A DNA stretch of 33,487 bases, taken from contig JAJPIC010000015.1 of NCBI GenBank assembly GCA_021324915.1, positions 75,102 to 108,588 on the forward strand. Reading direction: 5' to 3'. The number at the start of each line of letters is the position of its first letter. Position 1 is the first letter of the stretch. Shown piece by piece: positions 8,373-16,242 of this stretch. A program made the position numbers and the translations under genes. Under the pieces are notes generated by a model. It had not been told where the DNA came from, made no database searches, and saw only the letters and a program-made list of their open reading frames with translations. This DNA comes from Beijerinckiaceae bacterium. GTDB lineage: Bacteria; Pseudomonadota; Alphaproteobacteria; Rhizobiales; Beijerinckiaceae.

Positions 8373-8385
8373 CTAGAAACCCTTG
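8355..8385 (-). repeat. Short tandem duplication at the stop codon of the beta-helix gene
   Basis: CTAGAAACCCTTG occurs at 8355-8367 and 8373-8385, a period of 18 bases. On the minus strand the second copy encodes the final Lys-Gly-Phe-stop. The first copy repeats the same Lys-Gly-Phe-stop in frame just after it, so the 3' end has been duplicated with its stop codon. Confidence 0.7.
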
Positions 8386-9785
8386 TAACTGAGCGCTCCT
8401 AAATCGATACCCGTGTCCTGGTTCCCGTTCATATGGATCGCTCCGACCGACCCCACCCGGGTAACTCCGACGTTTCGTGCCGGCGAGTTGGCCGTGAGAG
8501 CCAATGCATATTCGCCGATCACATGATTGTTCGCGCTGAGCGATGCATTGCTGACTTCCGGTGGATTGCGGAGAGCGGGATCGGCGAGAACATCGGACGG
8601 ATCCGGCGGCACATAATTGTTCGATACCAGACCTCCGACGCTCCAAAAGAGATTGTGGTTTTCAGTGACGTTGGTCGAGCCGTAATTCCCGTAAGCGGTC
8701 TTACCGGCCGGCGCCAACAAGATATTGTTGACGATATTGAGATCCGAGGCCGCATTCGCAGTAATTTGTCCTCCATCGATATTTCCGCACGTGCTTCCGG
8801 AAACGGGACATGTGTCGTTGTTGTAGGCCGTGTTATTGATGAAATCCACATGCGCGCTTTTGAACGCGACAGCACCCGACCCGCCATTGTTGTAGACAAT
8901 GTTGGTCAGCACGAGCGTTCGTCCAAGATATGGCTTGCCGTTGTTGGTCGTCTGATTGATGTCGATAATAATGCCGTTGCCGTCGGTCGGCTGACCGCCT
9001 GAGGCATAATAGGGCTGTGTGTTGCCGCTGTTATATGAGATATTGTTGATCACAAAGACCTTGTACCCCGCATAGCTGTCGGAATTCAGCATCCGGTGAA
9101 TGCTGATGCCGCTGGTATCATAAACCGACCACCAGGACGTGTTGTAAACGATGTTCGACTCGACCGTGATGTAATCGGACATGTCATACGTGATCCCGCC
9201 GGCCGAACAATCGTGAATGAGGTTGTTCTTAACGGCCACGTGGACGGAATTATACACGAACACGCAATTGCTGTTCGTCGCCGAATCGGCCGGCGCGATT
9301 CCGAGCAGCTTCCAACCCGCGATCTCGGTGTAAGCGATCTGCGTTGCCTGAGCCAGCGTCACATTCTGCGCATTGCCGACAATCTCAAAGCCGGAGAAGT
9401 TGATATAAGAGCCCTCGATAAGCACAGCATCCCAGATCATCGTATTGCCGCCGATGGAGATCGTCGGATGGTGACCGGCGTAGGCGCGAATTGAAATCGG
9501 CAGATTGGCGGATCCGGATTTATCGACCAATACGACCGCATTGTTCCAGCCTTTCGGGTTGGACGTATAAGTTCCGTTCATCACGTAGATATTGTCGCCG
9601 GGGCTCAGCGACGGATTGTCGATCGCTTTCTGGATGGTATCGAAAACGATGGCGCCGGCAGGCAACAGCGCTCGGTTGGCGGAATCGACGGCAGGATTGC
9701 TCGGATCGCTGACGTAGTAATCTGCCGCGTAAGCGACGGACGTGACGGACAGAAGCAGGCACGTGGTTACAAGTTGCTTAATCAT
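8373..9785 (-). CDS. Secreted right-handed parallel beta-helix protein
   Basis: A 470-residue exported protein. Residues 1-20 are a signal peptide (MIKQLVTTCLLLSVTSVAYA) cleaved before ADYYVSD. The start resembles the DUF1565/pectate-lyase-like entry (FDTIQKAIDNPSLSPGDNIY, VMNGTY). About fifteen short turns follow with the N/V/I rhythm of parallel beta-helix repeats, such as VAVKNNLIHDCSAGGITY, VESNIVYNTSWW and VDFINNTAYNNDTC. This fold is used by polysaccharide lyases, epimerases and glycosidases. No specific catalytic set can be assigned. It probably acts on an extracellular or periplasmic polysaccharide, but the link to the exopolysaccharide locus 5 kb away is inference. The upstream region contains a perfect 8-bp dyad at 9803-9831. 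Confidence 0.8.
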   Translation of the reverse strand: MIKQLVTTCLLLSVTSVAYAADYYVSDPSNPAVDSANRALLPAGAIVFDTIQKAIDNPSLSPGDNIYVMNGTYTSNPKGWNNAVVLVDKSGSANLPISIRAYAGHHPTISIGGNTMIWDAVLIEGSYINFSGFEIVGNAQNVTLAQATQIAYTEIAGWKLLGIAPADSATNSNCVFVYNSVHVAVKNNLIHDCSAGGITYDMSDYITVESNIVYNTSWWSVYDTSGISIHRMLNSDSYAGYKVFVINNISYNSGNTQPYYASGGQPTDGNGIIIDINQTTNNGKPYLGRTLVLTNIVYNNGGSGAVAFKSAHVDFINNTAYNNDTCPVSGSTCGNIDGGQITANAASDLNIVNNILLAPAGKTAYGNYGSTNVTENHNLFWSVGGLVSNNYVPPDPSDVLADPALRNPPEVSNASLSANNHVIGEYALALTANSPARNVGVTRVGSVGAIHMNGNQDTGIDLGALSYKGF

Positions 9786-9802
9786 CTGGGTGCTCGGAGG
9801 TT

Positions 9803-9831
9803 ACTGACTGAAACCCTGTCTTACAGTCAGT
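9803..9831 (-). promoter_or_regulatory. Inverted repeat upstream of the beta-helix gene
   Basis: ACTGACTG (9803-9810) and CAGTCAGT (9824-9831) are perfect inverted copies around 13 bases, located 18 to 46 bases before the ATG at 9785. The position suits an operator or leader hairpin. The binding factor is unknown. Confidence 0.35.
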
Positions 9832-10037
9832 TCCCAACTCGCCAGTTTCTTTGCTCGCTCAGTCTTTAGTTAAACTGCGCCTGCGAACACAGGTTCTCAT
9901 TTGCCGAGCGCGCTAATGCCGGACATCGCCGTCGATTCGATGATGTGGAGTCGTCTCGCGAGCGAGATTATTTTACGTTACGTCATGGCAGTTGAGTCAG
10001 CCTGCGCCAATTATGTGCGGCACAGGCCAGCGGCCAT

Positions 10038-10727
10038 TCAGCGACCCGGCTCGGTCTCTATTGCGCGCGCATAGGCGGCGAGGCGCGCCACCGTAAAACG
10101 CACGGCCCAGACCGAAAGCAACGCATTGACCGTGACGCCGATGATCGGAGAAATCAGCACGTAATCGGCATGCGGCAGATGAAGCACAAGCGCGATATGC
10201 ACCCCGCTCATGGCGATGAGCATGCTTCCCCACACCAGCGTGATGATCAAGAACGTATGCGCCCGATCCATCGCGACCACGGCCTCAAATCTCGGACGCC
10301 GCTCGGGCGCGCCTGCCGTCACGAACTGCCGAGCGACATAAAGAACAATCGGCCGACCGATTGCCGCCGAGATCAGAAACCCAAGCCCGATGATCGCGCC
10401 CTGGAAGGAGCGGAGCACGAGCGCGGTCGTAACATTCGGCGAGAGGACGGTGAGCGCGAGGTGGATGGCGATCCCGGCGAGCGCGATCAGCGCGACAAGG
10501 TCGACCATTCTTTTGCGCACGACACCGAAGATGAATCCGAATATCGGAAAGGTCGTCGCATAAAGGAGCGGCAGGATGCTCTCTTTGGGAAAGCGTGGCT
10601 CCAAATAGCGGAATAAGAGGTATGGGCAGAGCGCATTGACGATCAAACTGAAGCTGACCGAACGCAGGACGCGCGCTCGGTCGAAGCGGCGAGTTCCCGC
10701 GCCAGCACGGTCGATCCTGTCGTTCAC
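10038..10727 (-). CDS. VC0807-like multi-pass membrane protein
   Basis: A protein of about 229 residues with five to six hydrophobic helices. The pattern fits the VC0807/intracellular septation protein A-like family: VSFSLIVNALCPYLLFRYLEP first, then ILPLLYATTFPIFGFIFGVV followed by RKRMVDLVALIALAGI, then the amphipathic GLGFLISAAIGRPIVLYVAR. The molecular role of this family is not established. The open frame extends to 10850, but that would overlap the preceding gene. A GTG at 10727 with AGGTG just upstream gives the family N-terminus, so it is preferred. The gene lies 41 bases after the small secreted Cys-rich gene on the same strand, and the two probably share a transcript. Confidence 0.65.
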   Translation of the reverse strand: MNDRIDRAGAGTRRFDRARVLRSVSFSLIVNALCPYLLFRYLEPRFPKESILPLLYATTFPIFGFIFGVVRKRMVDLVALIALAGIAIHLALTVLSPNVTTALVLRSFQGAIIGLGFLISAAIGRPIVLYVARQFVTAGAPERRPRFEAVVAMDRAHTFLIITLVWGSMLIAMSGVHIALVLHLPHADYVLISPIIGVTVNALLSVWAVRFTVARLAAYARAIETEPGR

Positions 10728-10768
10728 ATGCACCTGTCCCAACTGGTCGGCCGGCAATTCTTGACGGC

Positions 10769-11023
10769 CTAATCGTACCAGCCCTCGTCGCGGTTGGCGC
10801 CACAATCTTTCTTCAAGAGGCATACGCATCGCCCGGTGCTCTGCTGGCACACCGGCTTGCGTCTCGTCTCGCAGGGATAAAGGCGCCCGTCGGGAGCCCT
10901 CATCATGCCTCCGCAGCCGCCCGCTATATATCCGTAATCCGGAGAGTCTTGCGCTTTTGCCAGCGAGGATAAGGCGAGGAGGGAGCAGATCGTGATAAGG
11001 GCTGCGCAGATACGGGAGACCAT
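10769..11023 (-). CDS. Small secreted cysteine-rich protein
   Basis: An 84-residue protein with a clear signal peptide (MVSRICAALITICSLLALSS, then LAKAQD; cleavage near residue 24). The mature part of about 60 residues contains six cysteines (in GGCGG, YPCE, PVCQQ, GRCVC, KDCG), consistent with disulfides formed in the periplasm or outside. I do not recognise a family. A purine-rich GAAGAAGCGAG precedes the ATG. It is followed at 41 bases by the VC0807-like membrane protein, so the pair is likely an operon. Confidence 0.6.
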   Translation of the reverse strand: MVSRICAALITICSLLALSSLAKAQDSPDYGYIAGGCGGMMRAPDGRLYPCETRRKPVCQQSTGRCVCLLKKDCGANRDEGWYD

Positions 11024-11289
11024 GTCACTCGCTTCTTCTGAAAAAGATCGAACAGGTCTGTAGCACGTCGCGCGCGAATTGGCGCGTGGACATGGCAGGG
11101 AATGCGCGATTGTTCGTGTCTATAGACAAGGCCAAGACAGGGCCCAAGCGCCACTTTGGAACGATGCTCGCCGAGGGGCGTTTCCTTGCTCGGCCCTGTC
11201 GCGGTGGCGCCCTCGAAGCGGCCCGGATTTCGGCCGCGAACCAAAGGCCTTGTGGCCTTTCTCACTGCGCAGGACCGTGCCGCATGTGC

Positions 11290-11870
11290 GTATGCGTACC
11301 GGCGTTAGTCTAGCCGCCCGCGAAAAGCTATGTGGCCGCGTGGTCGCGGTCGATATGCCGCTGGCACATGTGCCGATTGAGGGACGGCGAACGGCCGATC
11401 GCGTCGTCTCGACGAAATATGGCCGCTATAAATGCGGTGCGCATACGCCGAACCGAGAGCGGCCGGGCAACATCAGCGACGTCCTGACCAAAGGATTCGC
11501 GCAAGCCAGATATCCCTTGCGAACCACCTGCGTTTGCCGCCGGCGCTCATCTGGTCTATCCGCATCCCGCATTGGTCGAGCTCGCCGGAGCGGACGAGCG
11601 ATTGCCCTACAAAGTCTCAAAAGTCGCGAATTATTGGCAGGAGTGCACGCCGCCAGAGCGGCGCATGCGCCTTTTCGGACAATGGCACAAGATTGCAGAT
11701 TTGCTCGCGCTGGAGATTGCGGGTATCGGGCAAATCCTGCCGAAATTGGAGCCCATTCTACGCGGGCAAGCGTTGAAGGCCTATGAGGGAATAACCGGCG
11801 CATGGGTGAATATCTGCGAACCCCAAAAGGGGTTCGCGCGTGCTTTCGTCCCGTGTGATTCTTCGCGCGC
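11290..11870 (+). pseudogene. Frameshifted DUF429 (predicted nuclease-like) remnant
   Basis: Two frames carry consecutive pieces of one DUF429 protein. The first, about 11290-11520, reads RVVAVDMPLAHVPIEGRRTA, YGRYKCGAHTP and RERPGNISDVL. The second, from about 11536, reads AHLVYPHPALVELAGADERL, PYKVSKVANYW, ERRMRLFGQWHKI and LKAYEGITGAWVNIC. In the intact family these run in this order in one frame (ID-PL, RR-AD, H-P-RPG, YPHPALVEL, LPYK, KAYEDALDA-CAW). The frame changes near 11515-11530, a small deletion has removed the EDALDA region, and no proper N-terminus exists. A GC-rich hairpin sits at 11816-11837. This is a decayed gene, probably non-functional. Confidence 0.7.
11816..11837 (-). 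terminator. Hairpin downstream of the 381-residue secreted protein gene
   Basis: GCGAACCCC (11816-11824) and GGGGTTCGC (11829-11837) pair perfectly around AAAA. It lies 76 bases beyond the stop of the minus-strand gene ending at 11913, inside the DUF429 remnant. A terminator for that gene is plausible, but there is no U-tract. Confidence 0.4.
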
Positions 11871-11912
11871 TACACGGTGCGCGAGCCTATCGGTTCCAAT
11901 AGCGCCGCGGCC

Positions 11913-13058
11913 CTATTGCAGACGTTTGGCGGTCACACTTCTCCCCATGAGATCGACCTTGAGCGTATTGGCGTCAATCGCCTGGATCTCTTCGGTTTCC
12001 GGGACGAACTTCAGCGGGGTGCATTGATTGCTCGTGAGATTGCAGATCGCATGGGTGTTTGGCCCATTCGACACTTCCCCGCCACTCGGAGATTCGGTCA
12101 GGGTCGCTCCCTCGAGCTTATAGGTTCCCCAGAACTGTAGCACCTGATTTCCGAATATCGGCGATTGTGGATAGCGGACAAACTTATTGTACAGGCCGTC
12201 AGGCCGAAAAACATAGATGCCTTCGATGAGCAAATCCCCGACAGTGGATTCGAAATGCCATCGGCCCATGAGATTGATGCTCGGCTCCCACCCTTTCGGC
12301 AGCGGTATCGCGCTCGGCGTTTGGGGCTGGGTGGCGGGCGACGACGCGGCAGGAGGATTGAGCGGCGCAGCGCTCTGCGCTGAGCCTTGCGGCTGACCGG
12401 CGGGCGGAGACGACGGAACCTGCGGATAGAGCCGGACACGCGGGAAGAGCCATGACATTGCTGATACTTCTCCGCCGCCTGCATAGAGCCCAGGCGGTCC
12501 GCCCCCTGCCGGCGCCTTGCCGTCGAACGACGTGAGCTTCGTGCCGTTGACGAACAGGGTCGCGCTATCACCGCTGATCAACAGCTCGATCTCGTTCGTC
12601 GCATCGGGAGACATCTTAACTGCCGCGGACTGCTCATAATAAAGATTGAACCAGGAATTGCCGTTGGAATGACGCGCGACCTGTACGGTCCCATCGAGGC
12701 CAAACGCCGCCACGTAATAATCCCCGGCGTCCTTGAACCAAAACATCATGCCAGCGGCACCGACCGAATGGATGTCGGCCTTGCTTGGCATTTGTGATGG
12801 GAACGTCACTTGGACGCAATAATCCGCTCCGTCGAGCTTGTAATTCGGATTGTAGATCCACGCATTGCCGTTGATGCTCGGCCGTAGCTGAAGCCCTTGC
12901 GGCGTCGCGGCAAGAAATTTCTCGCTGAGACTGCCCCAGCCAGGATCCGGATTTTGGAAACTCTCGTCGAGCGCCGGATGTGTTGTACCCTGGCAGGCAA
13001 GAGCTGAATTGGCGATGAAGAGAGCGGCTAAACCAGAAAGGCAGCCCTTCACGACCAT
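11913..13058 (-). CDS. Secreted two-domain protein (LamG-like domain, Pro-rich linker, beta-rich domain)
   Basis: A 381-residue exported protein. The frame extends to 13322, but the ATG at 13058 has GGGAGG seven bases upstream and begins a signal peptide (MVVKGCLSGLAALFIANSAL, then AC). Residues about 25-205 look like a concanavalin/LamG-type or DUF1080-like jelly roll: DPGWGSLSEKF, FWFKDAGDYYVAAFGLDGTV, NEIELLISGDSATLFVNGTK. A Pro/Ser/Ala/Gln linker of about 45 residues follows. The last 125 residues form a beta-rich domain (GRWHFESTV, FWGTYKLEGATLTES) of unknown family. The layout suggests a periplasmic or cell-surface binding protein, possibly for glycans. The ALAC at the cleavage site is not a good lipobox. 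It is monocistronic. Confidence 0.7.
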   Translation of the reverse strand: MVVKGCLSGLAALFIANSALACQGTTHPALDESFQNPDPGWGSLSEKFLAATPQGLQLRPSINGNAWIYNPNYKLDGADYCVQVTFPSQMPSKADIHSVGAAGMMFWFKDAGDYYVAAFGLDGTVQVARHSNGNSWFNLYYEQSAAVKMSPDATNEIELLISGDSATLFVNGTKLTSFDGKAPAGGGPPGLYAGGGEVSAMSWLFPRVRLYPQVPSSPPAGQPQGSAQSAAPLNPPAASSPATQPQTPSAIPLPKGWEPSINLMGRWHFESTVGDLLIEGIYVFRPDGLYNKFVRYPQSPIFGNQVLQFWGTYKLEGATLTESPSGGEVSNGPNTHAICNLTSNQCTPLKFVPETEEIQAIDANTLKVDLMGRSVTAKRLQ

Positions 13059-13211
13059 AGTGGACCTCCCAAGACCACGCGATCGCCGCACGTTCATGCT
13101 GTCCTGAATGGTGCAAATGGTCAACGCTTCGGTTGAATGCGGATCCACGCGCCGGCTCGCGAGGTGGTTGCGCCTGAACTTCGAGGGCGCCCCAGGGGAT
13201 CGCTTGGTCGC

Positions 13212-13286
13212 TCTAGCGCACGATCCGGAAAGGTGGGACAGGTTTTCCGAAAAGATCCTGCTCAAATAAAAAGCGAGAGCGAGATG
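13212..13286. repeat. Intergenic repeat element, copy 1
   Basis: The segment beginning TCTAGCGCACGATCCGGAAA and continuing with GGTTTTCCGAAAAGATC, TGCTCAAATAAAAAG and GAGCGAGATG resembles a dispersed intergenic repeat that I recall from Rhizobiales genomes. The GATCCGGAAA and TTTTCCGAAAAGATC parts can fold back on each other. Assignment to a family is from memory and needs a genome-wide comparison. Confidence 0.45.
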
Positions 13287-13561
13287 CCGATTGAAGCTGA
13301 TCGCATCCCTCGCCTGGCGCATTGTTCACGTTGATCCTCAACGATCGCAATAGCGCCGCGGGCCGAAGAAGGGCTGATCGGTACAGTCTGACGCCCGGAA
13401 CGAATGATAATATTGATGGCACACCGGGCATTGGCGGAAGCTTTTCCCGTGACCGCGCGAGGCTGCTGTTCGAGTTCGAATTCTAGCTCCGCTACGATCT
13501 GCTGCTTCTCCGGTGGCGAAATCAGCAAAATTGGCAGATCAAATTGGCGCGGCTCACGGCG

Positions 13562-13632
13562 CTAGATCGAGATGCTTTGGATCGGATTGATCCAAGCATG
13601 AACGTGACCGATTTGAAAATTTGGAGCGGGAT
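13562..13632. repeat. Intergenic repeat element, related or second type
   Basis: It begins CTAGATCGAG, contains the fold-back ATGCTTTGGATC / GATCCAAGCAT (13572-13583 and 13589-13599, with one bulge), and ends TTTGGAGCGGGATG. The end resembles that of the element at 13212-13286. The two lie about 275 bases apart and bracket the CxxC gene debris. Confidence 0.4.
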
Positions 13633-14161
13633 GTGCTCGCATCCGCGCTAGCGCGCTCTCGTGGACCGGCGAGAGAGGACGATTTCGCGCGGGATTGCGA
13701 CCCTTGCACTTCTGTCACCGAGGCGGCGCGCGGTCATGTTCGCACCGGATTTCACTTGAGCATCGCCGCTCGGGCCTTCCGCATAGAGGCCCGCCAGTTC
13801 CGCGGAATAGACGTAATAGGCTCCGGCTGGACCGGTCGTGGGACGGTGCTTCATTTAAAGCGCCTCGGCTGGCGAAAATGCACAGGCATAGAACGCATAG
13901 CTTTGCGGAATTGTTTCAGCAGGCTTGCCGCAGTCGATATGCGAATTTTGCAGGTGTCGGAGCGCCATCGGCACTGATCAATGCTGATCGACAGGAGTTC
14001 GGCGGTCCGGCGATAATGCCTCGGCCTTGTCACCCGAAAGGCGCACCGAACCGGAAAATGCGCGATACCGCGCCGCAGCAAATCCAGGCCCGCTGGATTT
14101 GAAGCAGGCGGATTGCTAAAGATCGATAAAGACATTTAGATGAATTCGATTTTGATCAGTT

Positions 14162-14196
14162 CCAGTCCTCACGCCGTACCAAGCTGCGAGGACTGG
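14162..14196 (+). promoter_or_regulatory. Hairpin overlapping the ribosome-binding site of the next small gene
   Basis: CCAGTCCTC (14162-14170) and GAGGACTGG (14188-14196) pair perfectly around 17 bases. The 3' arm contains the GAGG that, with GGGG at 14195-14198, would be the ribosome-binding site for the GTG at 14202. The stem could therefore hide the start site. Confidence 0.4.
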
Positions 14197-14201
14197 GGCA
14201 T

Positions 14202-14444
14202 GTGACACCCTTTGATCATCGATGGTCCGAGGATTTTGCTTTGCCCTTCACCATTAAATTCAGCCCGCGCACTGCGATCGCCGGCATCAAGGCGAAGACC
14301 GATACGAGAGCGACTGCGGCGGAGGCATGGGCTCTCGTCCAAATGCTCGATGCAGGCGAGGAAAGGACCGAAATCAGAGATGAGTTCGGTCACGAGCTCT
14401 CGTGGCAGGAGCTTCGGCAATTGGCCGAGAAAGAGCACCATTGA
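14202..14444 (+). CDS. Small hypothetical protein
   Basis: An 80-residue frame with a GTG start. After a short head it reads FTIKFSPRTAIAGIKAKTDT, ATAAEAWALVQML and ELSWQELRQLAEKE. This resembles small Rhizobiales proteins with a beta-hairpin, a helix and a final 'S-x-x-EL-x-x-L' helix whose function is unknown. The protein-like composition and the GAGG/GGGG before the GTG support it. It is convergent with the last gene of the polysaccharide operon. The overlapping 128-residue minus-strand frame (14169-14555) looks like its shadow. Confidence 0.5.
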   Translation: MTPFDHRWSEDFALPFTIKFSPRTAIAGIKAKTDTRATAAEAWALVQMLDAGEERTEIRDEFGHELSWQELRQLAEKEHH

Positions 14445-14551
14445 AGGTCCGGGCTTCATGCTTCGGGCACCTAGGCCGGGATCGAGCCGAAAGAAAACTT
14501 CCGAGCTGATCGGCAGAATCCGGTACAGCTCTCTCGAGAGCAGCGCTCCCC

Positions 14552-15421
14552 TCATCCGTTCCGCCGACCTGCATTATGCTTCAGGAATTCGCCTTGCAAA
14601 TCAGGCGAACTTGCGATCGCCTCATCTCCCCGTTGCGTTCCCCAGGAATAGGCATAGTCGAACACGGGCGATGGCACGAGCTTGCTCCACCGCCGCAGAA
14701 TCTCCCGCAACTCTTCCGGACTGGGGATGCGATATCGGCCACCTGTGTCGGTGCGCCATTCACCCGAACCAAAAGCTTGATAGATCGGGACGAGCTTGGA
14801 AAGGGGAATGCCCGACTCCACTGCGGCATGAACCGCACGATCGATGATATCGAAATTGCAGGTCGCCCATTCCGTCCGGCAAGGATATGGCTCGACACCA
14901 AAGAGGTCGGCGTGGGTCGTCTCCGGCGTGTAGAATTTTCCAAACGAGGGCGCAGTCGATTCTCCGAGATCCATCAATGAGACGAAGGTCACAACGTCGG
15001 ATCTATGTTCGTGGATCCAATCCGACTCGGCTTTCAAGTTCTCGGCGCGGCATCGACTGTTCGAGAGCCCCCTGGGATCGGGATCGTCCACAAGGTAGAA
15101 GCCGAACAGCTTTGTATCCGAGATCACACTGAGAACGACTTGCTTGAAGGAAGCATCTACCCCATCGCAGGAGCCGACCCACACGAGGCCCTTGACGCCT
15201 TCCGGCAGCGCATCGAGCTCTTCGCGAGAAGACACGTCCGCGAGGTTGAATCCCGCCATCGCCGGCAGATATTTGTTGTCCGGGTCAAAGTTCCCGTTCG
15301 GTGCAAAATGAAGCGGCCCCTGTCCCTGGCGAATATCGCAAAGCGCCGGCGCCACTCCCAGTGCACCTGCTGAGATCAGCCACAGAACGCCTAGCGCAAG
15401 ACCGAATTTCCTATGGACCAT
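14552..15421 (-). CDS. Secreted TIM-barrel-like protein, putative glycoside hydrolase
   Basis: A 289-residue exported protein with a signal peptide (about residues 1-28, LALGVLWLISAGALGVAPAL). The mature chain alternates strands and helices as in a small (beta/alpha)8 barrel: GVKGLVWVGSCDGVD, TKLFGFYLVDDPDP, DVVTFVSLMDLGES, ADLFGVEPYPCRTEW, LVPIYQAF and VFDYAYSWGTQRGD. Acidic residues at strand ends (the DD of LVDDPDP, the E of GVEPYP) are where glycoside hydrolases place catalytic carboxylates, but no known family can be assigned. It is the last gene of the exopolysaccharide operon. Its start overlaps the preceding kinase gene by 31 bases and has GAGGGT seven bases upstream. It may trim or remodel the polymer in the periplasm. 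Confidence 0.6.
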   Translation of the reverse strand: MVHRKFGLALGVLWLISAGALGVAPALCDIRQGQGPLHFAPNGNFDPDNKYLPAMAGFNLADVSSREELDALPEGVKGLVWVGSCDGVDASFKQVVLSVISDTKLFGFYLVDDPDPRGLSNSRCRAENLKAESDWIHEHRSDVVTFVSLMDLGESTAPSFGKFYTPETTHADLFGVEPYPCRTEWATCNFDIIDRAVHAAVESGIPLSKLVPIYQAFGSGEWRTDTGGRYRIPSPEELREILRRWSKLVPSPVFDYAYSWGTQRGDEAIASSPDLQGEFLKHNAGRRNG

Positions 15422-16242
15422 TGTGGACCCTCGCGCGGAGCGAACTGAGGATTGAGCGGAAGAATCCGAAGCCTATTCAGAACTTCCCTTTCCGCGTCGC
15501 TCACAGTGGTGTCGATCGGACGCTGATCTGGCGCGTCCAAGCGGATCAGCGGACAATCAGCTCCGATCAGCAGGTCGTTCAGCCGATTGGATGCCACAAT
15601 TTGTGCGGCAACGGGGCCCGTGCGCTCTTCGATCAGGCATCCGGCGATCCCGAGCAATCGCATCCGCCGAGCAAGTCGAGATTCGATTTGGTCGAGGGGC
15701 GCTTCGATTCGTATGACCAAATCCGGCCGTGGTACCGACCCGATGATTGCGCGAATCTCTTTGTCGGAAAGCGCCGGACTGAGGCTCAGCAGCGACAAGA
15801 CGGCCTGAGTGAACGCCTGATCAAAGATAGCAACGTCATAGCCCTCGGACGCACATGACCAGGCACTCGACAACCGAGCAACATACTGGCGCAAGCGCAG
15901 CCAGCCGAGATGTCGGCGCCATCTCGGCCAGGAAGAAGCGCTGCTCTTCGGCAGAATCGAACAAAGAACCGCCGCGGCCTCGGGCTGGATCCTCTGTCTT
16001 CTGCAAAGTAGTTCGACTGCAGGCCGGATGAGCCTGTGAATCGCCTGGCCGACCTGATGTCCCTCCATCTCGCAAAGAGCGCAAGGATTCTGTTCCCCTG
16101 GTCTATAGCTCAGTCGGAGATAGACTTTAAGTCCGCGGGATCGCAAGCGTGCGGCCAGCGCTTGCGCCAATGTCGTTTTGCCGACCGCTTGCGGACCGAG
16201 AAACTCGACGATCATAGCGACATTTCTCACAACGATTTCCAT
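15391..16242 (-). CDS. P-loop kinase of thymidylate-kinase-like fold (polysaccharide cluster)
   Basis: A cytoplasmic protein of up to 283 residues with an intact Walker A at residues 16-24 (GPQAVGKTT), followed by LAQALAARLRSRG. A DQAF motif lies in YDVAIFDQAFTQ and PDLVIRIEAPLDQIESRLARR further on, the layout of thymidylate/shikimate-type kinases (P-loop, DRx-like strand, LID with Arg). True thymidylate kinase is unlikely, given the extra central insertion and the genetic setting. The substrate is unknown; a sugar, polyol or lipid is plausible. The ATG at 16242 overlaps the upstream stop by 16 bases. Another ATG at 16215 would leave an 11-base gap. It is translationally coupled to the nucleotidyltransferase-kinase fusion. 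Confidence 0.65.
   Translation of the reverse strand: MEIVVRNVAMIVEFLGPQAVGKTTLAQALAARLRSRGLKVYLRLSYRPGEQNPCALCEMEGHQVGQAIHRLIRPAVELLCRRQRIQPEAAAVLCSILPKSSASSWPRWRRHLGWLRLRQYVARLSSAWSCASEGYDVAIFDQAFTQAVLSLLSLSPALSDKEIRAIIGSVPRPDLVIRIEAPLDQIESRLARRMRLLGIAGCLIEERTGPVAAQIVASNRLNDLLIGADCPLIRLDAPDQRPIDTTVSDAEREVLNRLRILPLNPQFAPREGPQWSIGNSVLR

Larger units (their letters stand above)
13059..14201. other. Gene-poor stretch with repeats and gene debris
   Basis: More than 1.1 kb contains no convincing gene. It holds two repeat-like elements (13212-13286 and 13562-13632). Between them, on the minus strand, is a frame without a start codon that includes CPVCHQYYHSFRASDC and stops at 13338-13340, which looks like debris of a small CxxC protein. 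A 68-residue minus-strand frame at 13648-13854 is protein-like but unsupported. The stretch looks like a decayed accessory segment. Confidence 0.5.

Noticed and set aside
13648-13854. 68-residue minus-strand frame in the gene-poor stretch
   Set aside because: It has a weak GAGG about a dozen bases upstream and somewhat protein-like composition, but no recognisable family, so it was not listed as a gene.
14169-14555. 128-residue minus-strand frame opposite the 80-residue gene
   Set aside because: It would run into the end of the TIM-barrel gene region without family similarity; the plus-strand frame is more protein-like and has a ribosome-binding site.
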